This document shows positions 58,743 to 64,000 of a stretch of 64,000 bases of DNA, piece by piece. The stretch is from Chamaecrista fasciculata (taxonomy: Eukaryota; Streptophyta; Magnoliopsida; Fabales; Fabaceae): NCBI GenBank assembly GCA_003254925.1, contig QANZ01028530.1:29833-93832 (forward strand), read 5' to 3'. The notes beneath the pieces were generated by a model, which was given only the letters and a program-made list of their open reading frames with translations, had not been told where the DNA came from and searched no databases. Position 1 is the stretch's first letter. Each line of letters opens with the position of its first letter. A program made the position numbers and the translations under genes.

Positions 58743-61697
58743 CACTACAAGAAAAAACAGAATTAGCTACGGAAATTTGCTACGGAAAATTTTCCTAGCT
58801 ATTCTCTAGCTAATTAGCTGCGGAAAAAATTTCCGTAGCTAAATTCAAGAAAGTGAGTGGCGCGCAAATGCGGGAAATTTTTGCTACCGATTAGCTACGG
58901 AATTGCTACGAAATATTCCGTAGCTAACGTTAATAGCTACGGAAAATTCCCCTAGCTAATGGGTTTTTAAAAAAGATCAAAGTTTTGCTATGGATTAGCT
59001 AGGGAAAATTTCCGTAGCTAATTGTTTTTTAAAAATGATCAAAATTTTGCTATGGATTAGCTACGGAAATTTTCCGCAGCTAATGATTTTTTAAAAAAGT
59101 TCAAAGTTTTGCTATGGATTAGCTGTGGAAATAGTCCGTAGCTAAATGACTTTTTTTAAAAATTATAAAGTTTTGCTACGGATTAGCTATGGATACTTTC
59201 CATAGCTATTTTCTTCTTTTTCTTTTTCCAAATCCATCTAAACCCTATTACTACTTGTAATATTTTCACAAAAAAACTTACTATTAGGTCTTTAAATTTA
59301 TAACAATTCTACTAATTAGGTCTTTAAAATATTTCAATTGTTAATTATTTGATCGTAATTGATGAATTTATCTTTGAATTTGAACTAATTTATACATTTT
59401 GGTCCCTGAATTTATATTGAATTTTTATTTTTTAATCTCTAAATTTGACCCAAAAACCAAATTGCTGACAATTACAATATTTTTTTTAAAAAAAAGGCAA
59501 AACACCCTTTCGTGCCCCTAATGTCAGTTGTGCCCCCAATGTGAAACGTTAGTTTCAATTATTCTCCCAATTTCAGTCATCCACAAACAAAACACCATTT
59601 TCGCACGATTTGAGCTCGGTTTTGATCAGATTTCATAAGGGTCAATTCATTATCGAGTATCAAGTATAATTAAAAATTGAAAGAAACAGGGAAAACAAAA
59701 TTTAGCACCTGACAATAGAAATGAAGAGAATCCAACATTTTACTACCAATTAGTTGTTTCAATATATATATATATATGGTAAGGGTTATATATATATATA
59801 TATGTATGTATAAGCCGGAGAAGAAACAAATGAAAAGGGGCATATATATATATATATATATATATGGTAAGGGTTAGGCTATAGCGAGTATTACTTCAAA
59901 TCTATTTTTCATGCATATTAATAATACACTATTTTTTTTTATTGCCTGAAATGATACTGTTAAGGAATAAGATCATTTGTATTAATTGTATATATTATCA
60001 CTCCTGTAATTATGTAATTACTGTAATTATGCAATCCCTATACTGTTAAGGAATAAGATCATTTATATATTATCACTCATGTAATTATGTAATTACTGTA
60101 ATTATGTCATCTCTTTTGTTTTAGTCCCTGTTTCAGTTCTGGCTCTGTTTCAATTGCATTTCAGTACCTGTCCCAATTTCGTTTTAATTAGCTAAATCTT
60201 ATATTTCTAGATTGGATTGTTTTGTATAGTAATATATATTTTACTTGCAATTTATGTAGGAAAACCTTGATGCAGCAATGTCACAAAAGTATGGTGAAGA
60301 CATTTCGTCTTTTCCTGAAGTTGACAATGACGTATGGCTGGATGTTGCAGGTCCCTCCAAAAAGGGACGAGTTTATGGTTTAGGAAATAGTTTACCATTA
60401 GCTAATTGTGAATCATCACAAGGTTCTAGTGCTTCTAACATGTCTACTACTTCAAAAGAAGCAAATATGAGAGAAGTGGTTAAGGAGGTTGTGTGTGAGC
60501 AGATAGCACCATTAATGCAGATGTTATCTAGGTAAATGAAGCAATAACATTAAATTAGTTATTAGTTTTTATTTCTCTATTTTTATTTCTGTTTTGTTTT
60601 TTTTTTTTGCTATTCTAATTCTGTTTGAGGGTAAATATCTAGGTTCGGTAATTTTCAACATCCAGATTTAGCTACAACACCACCCTCTACAGCAAATGAG
60701 GATGCGGTAGAGAATGATAATGATGCTAATTTAGGATTACATTGATTGTTAATGTTATGTATAGATACTTGTTATGTTTGATATACTTGTAAGTTTTTGG
60801 ATACTAGATTACTACCATACTTCTTTATTTTGATACTTGTGATGTGATAGTACTTGTTACTTTTATTATTGTATGACTTTCAAGTATTTAAAATATATAT
60901 TATCGGCAAATATTATTAAGTTCTAAGATATTTAGACTTGTTGGTTAAAAAATAAGGTTTAAAAAATAAGGCTTTTAAAATTATATTTCAGTTTGAAAAT
61001 AGCTATTGATTAGCTACAAATAACATTCTCTTTGCCATAAATATTAGCTATAGTTTAGCTACGGAAATTATGTATGAATCAGATACGAAAATTAGCTACG
61101 GATTTGCTGTGAATCAGCTATGGATATTAGCTATGGATTAGCTATGAATCAGCTATGGAAATTAGCTACGGATTAGCTATGAATCAGCTATGGAAATTAG
61201 CTACGGATTAGCTATGAATTAGCTATGGAAATTAGCTACGGATTAGCTATGCATCAGCTACGGAAATTAGCTGCGGATTAGCTATGAATTAGCTACGGAA
61301 GTTAGCTACGGATTAACTACCGATTAGCTAGGGGGTTTACTTGCTTTGTTAAATGAATAGCTACAAATTAGCTACGAATTAGCTACGGATATAAAAATTT
61401 AGCTAGGGAATAGCTACGGAATTAGCTGCGGGTCATCCATAGCAAATTAGCTACGGACATGATAATCTGATCTCCAAAAAGGTTGCTACGGATTAGCTAC
61501 GGAATAGCTACGGATTTGCCACGGATTTGCTACGGATTTGCTATGGAAAATTCCGTAGCTAATTAGCGACCGCCCAAAAGCTACGGACGATTCCGTAGCT
61601 AATCCGTAGCTAATCCGTAGCTAACCTATTTAGCTACGGATTAGCTACGGATCAGCTACGGAAACGTCCGTAGCTAATCTCGTTTTTTCTTGTAGTG
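58743..61697 (+). mobile_element. CACTA (En/Spm) transposon, 2955 bp, internally reduced
   Basis: The ends CACTACAAGAAAAAAC and GTTTTTTCTTGTAGTG are inverse; AAA flanks both sides (58740-58742 and 61698-61700), fitting the 3-bp duplication of CACTA elements though in A-rich DNA. Dense subterminal repeats of TAGCTACGGA and its inverse fill 58765-59210 and about 61000-61690; such repeats are the binding sites for the TNPA-like protein in En/Spm. Only a short gene remnant is left inside, and no transposase catalytic domain is visible. (TA)n runs lie at 59762-59864. Confidence 0.94.
60261..60745 (+). pseudogene. Remnant of the CACTA accessory gene (Transposase_24/Ptta-type C terminus)
   Basis: Exon 60261-60531, after a 'ttatgtag' acceptor, encodes SQKYGEDISSFPEVDNDVWL then KKGRVYGLGNSLP, the hallmark C-terminal motif of plant Ptta/En-Spm proteins. 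A GTAAAT donor and 'tctag' acceptor join it in frame to 60643-60745, ending FGNFQHPDLA...NDANLGLH with a stop. Upstream exons were not found, so it is the 3' end of a deleted gene. Confidence 0.8.
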
Positions 61698-62050
61698 AAA
61701 ACCCTAAACCCTAAACCCTAAAAATTTAATTTGAGCAATTAGGTCTCTCACTCATTCTTATTCCATTATTCTCAATTTCCCCTCTTTTCATCATCTTCAT
61801 TCATTTTAGTCCAAATCCTCAAAATAAAATTGTAAAGTTTCCCAAAACTCTTCCAAACATTCCAATTTAGTTCTTTAATGTATTAAAAATCCTAAAACCT
61901 AAACCCCAAACCCCAAACTCTAAACCCTACTACCCTAAACCTTAAACCCCAAACTCTAAACCCTAAACCCTAAAATCCTAAAACTCTAAACTCTAAAATC
62001 CTAAACCCTAAAATTTAAAATTTTTTCTTTAATCTTCATCTTTATCTTCC

Positions 62051-62519
62051 CAATCAAACCCGTACCTAGCATGTATGGCTACCTTGCTACGGGCAACGTT
62101 GGACTAGGCCAAAGTTCGACAACTACAATGCCGGAATAGTCAAGACCTCAGGTCTAAGGCTATCGTGACAGGTGTACAGGAGAGGCTAGCTTATGACTAA
62201 ACCCATGCAGGACTCTCCGGGTCAGTCCAGCAACTTGTAACCCCTTACTCATTGCACCATGACTCTCGTAAAGCATCTAGTGCATGTATCTCCATACACC
62301 GAGGTCATGATGGTCTTGATTCATTCTCGCTCCCACGAGAATAATCGACCAGGGAAAGTTTTAGATTAATTATCATATAACTAATCAAGGACGCTATCAT
62401 AGTAAACATGCTAATAATATGATAACAACATAATTTATCATCTATAAATTAATCAAAAACCATATGTTCAAACAAAACATATATATAAAATGATTGGCCT
62501 TAGGGCACAATCTCCATCA
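62051..62519 (-). mobile_element. LTR fragment, same family as the solo LTR at 3.9-6.2 kb
   Basis: 'caatcaaacccgtacc' to 'gggcacaatctccatca' matches 5748-6206 along its length with scattered differences. It ends in CATCA exactly where BPS1-like paralogue sequence begins, so the LTR border is probably intact on this side. The other side is replaced by the composite repeat. Fossil, broken. Confidence 0.85.
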
Positions 62520-63142
62520 ATCTAAAACCTAATTGCGATGGCGAAAACGACGAAGAAACAGAGTTCGGTGAAATTATGCGTGGATCTAATGCGATGGCGT
62601 TAATGGCTTGCAGATTCCTCGAGTTAGGGTTGTCGTTTCAATCGAAACGCAGAGTCGTACCCAAAACGACTACAGAGTATTATTGTTCTCAGATAGGTAC
62701 GAGATCTTGCTGGTTGAGATTATTGCAGGAAAGAATGTCGTCGTGTTGGATTATGAGTGAATTGAAAGAGACTGTGAATTCAACGAGGAATTTACAGGAA
62801 GAGATAAAAGGGAAGAAGAAGATGAAGAAGGAAATTAGAGAAGTGGAGGGATTGAAGAGAAACTTGAGAGGATTGGAGAAAGGGATTGAGAGTATTGAAG
62901 AAAGAGTGAAGGATTTGTATAAAAGCTTGATTGATGTAAGAATGGCTTTAATGGGAATTCTATCACAAGCTTAATTAACTAGAATTAATGTGATGTAATC
63001 TATATATATGTGAGATTAATTAGGATATAATAGTATAGAGGATGGATTAGGAAATTAATATCAGTTCAAGATGCATGCTATTTTCGTGTTTGGCAGCTAT
63101 GATTGAACTGATGATGATGTATATATAGAATAGAAATTGATA
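62520..63142 (+). pseudogene. 5'-truncated tandem copy of the BPS1-like gene
   Basis: From 'aatctaaaacctaat' it matches 55503-56135, covering the last ~147 codons, stop codon and about 170 bases of 3' flank. The frame is open to the stop at 62974 (Met-initiated from 62576). Differences are mostly substitutions plus balancing 3-base indels around KKEIREVEGLKRN, so the frame is kept. The first half of the gene is missing and is replaced by an LTR end. It may be a dead copy or one end of a gene broken by insertion and deletion. Confidence 0.88.
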
Positions 63143-63143
63143 T

Positions 63144-63667
63144 TGATAATAGACCCAATATTAGGAGGTCCAATTGGCAGAAGATGCTCTTGGTCCAACA
63201 CACCATCAGCCCACCAGATGGGTCATAAGGGCAAGAACACCCTCAACCTCGCTAAGGCAAGAGCGCCCATAATCACGAAGGACATGGGCGCCCACGAAGC
63301 ATAAGGTCGCAAGGAATAAGGAAACATTCCCTAAATCAATCAGAAACCAATCAAGGATCAACCAAGATCCGCCCTCAATCGAGGAAAATCACTCAGTGAT
63401 CCTTCCCACGGATTTTGACTTAACCATCAAGGCGCCCTGCACAAATAAGGAGGTTACGTGGGAGCCAAGGATCACAATCAGATCAGCAATGGTCACAATC
63501 TAATATCCAAGCATTTATGGCAAGATCACATCAGATTGCCCTCAGCTAGTATAAAAAAGGCTAGCCCTTCACACTGGCAAAGGTACACACTATTATCAGT
63601 CAATTGACATTATTGAGCACATAACCATTACTGACTTAAGCATCGGAGGTGAATCGCAAGGCCACCC
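63144..63667 (+). mobile_element. LTR fragment, probably Ty3/gypsy, cut by a second LTR
   Basis: Begins TGATAATAGACCC right after the BPS1-like duplication ends. It contains a TATA region 'agtataaaaaggctagccc' near 63548-63567 and 'ttactgacttaagcatcgga' at about 63628-63647, a stretch common near the R/U5 part of gypsy LTRs. It stops where TGTTGGG of the next LTR begins. Broken fossil; family from motif memory. Confidence 0.6.
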
Positions 63668-64000
63668 TGTTGGGAAATCACAGAGGGAGCGCAACGGAAA
63701 AATAAAAAAAAAAACTTGACAAAACTTGATAAAAGGCTAACTCTGTGATTCCTTCCAGGATCCACTAACTATGTTAATACCAGGTAAGAAAAGATGTTTA
63801 CCTAGTTTCAATCGGTGACTTATCGTGTTCGCGAATTTGAGAAGTCCACTGAGTGTCCTTCCTCTACCGGTGATCCACACGAGCAGTTTGGCAGATGCCT
63901 AGGTGCTAGCCTCCTTCACTTCTTCCCAAGTGAATATGGGAACTCTATCTATGATTCTTGAACAATCAAGAAGTGTTCTTGATTATCAAGATTGATTGGG
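63668..64000 (-). mobile_element. Left end of a copia-like LTR, running off the window
   Basis: TGTTGGGAAATCACAGAGGG and later 'cagatgcctaggtgctagcc' match the beginning of the solo LTR at 3900-4260 (same order, diverged). Its right part and any internal region are beyond the window. Confidence 0.8.

Larger units (their letters stand above)
58083..62050. repeat. Composite repeat with telomere-like tracts, split by a CACTA element
   Basis: 58083-58330 has 'aaattagtccccag' and 'cgacgtggcacg' segments of a MITE-like arm. 58340-58740 and 61740-62030 both hold 'catcttcattcattttagtc', 'aaacattccaat' and then CCCTAAA-type tracts; the same order occurs in both arms of the element at 51026-53111, so these are related units in direct order. 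The CACTA element at 58743-61697 sits in the first telomere-like tract. Confidence 0.65.

Noticed and set aside
59762-59864. Repeated 'tatatggtaagggtta' units as a regulatory array
   Set aside because: Better explained as slippage in a (TA)n microsatellite inside the CACTA element.
1-64000. tRNA and rRNA genes, CRISPR arrays, bacterial operons
   Set aside because: None seen. The only tRNA-like boxes are in SINE sequences, and the regular repeats are transposon subterminal repeats or microsatellites without spacers.

Overview
The window is nuclear DNA of a flowering plant, very probably a eudicot. Supporting signs are AT-rich intergenic DNA, GT-AG introns with plant-like exon sizes, a plant carboxylesterase of the CXE18 type, a BYPASS1 (BPS1)-like gene, plant L1 LINEs whose ORF1 carries DUF4283 plus a zinc knuckle, CACTA/hAT/Mutator-type/PIF elements, TRIMs, and CCCTAAA (plant telomere-type) tracts. 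Nothing suggests a bacterial or organellar origin.

Only three host genes are convincing: (1) an intronless class-I carboxylesterase on the minus strand at 1984-3000; (2) CNOT11, a subunit of the CCR4-NOT deadenylase complex, on the plus strand with 11 recognisable exons from 26508 to 34514; (3) a single-exon BPS1-like gene on the plus strand at 55005-55958, with a damaged tandem paralogue at 62520-63142. They are functionally unrelated and do not form a cluster.

Most of the rest is transposable elements. 1-1.9 kb: tandem duplication with MITEs. 3.9-6.2 kb: solo LTR with perfect 5-bp target-site duplication (TSD). 7.4-8 kb: 5'-truncated LINE. 9.7-15.7 kb: full-length L1 with two frameshifts and a TSD. 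16.7-26.3 kb: PIF/Harbinger, hAT and Mutator-like MITEs, a SINE carrying a nested LTR-element piece, and a MITE nested in a MITE. 35.2-42.7 kb: MITEs, two TRIM-type elements (one with inverted LTRs), a foldback around a 650-bp assembly gap. 43.06-50.5 kb: an apparently intact minus-strand L1 whose ORF1 stop and ORF2 start overlap as ATGA. 51-53.1 kb: long-TIR Mutator-like element with telomere-like tracts and possible captured DNA. 54.2 kb: a third TRIM. 58-62 kb: a telomere-like repeat split by a 2955-bp CACTA element. 62-64 kb: LTR pieces around the BPS1-like paralogue.

The observations most worth follow-up are: the assembled CNOT11 gene lacks a conserved central coding block exactly where a 330-bp intron segment is duplicated and an N occurs; the intact L1 has stop-start coupled ORFs and a degenerate RNase H domain; a TRIM has its two LTRs head-to-head; and telomere-like tracts sit inside a Mutator-like repeat family. 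I found no clear evidence of a wholly new biological system.
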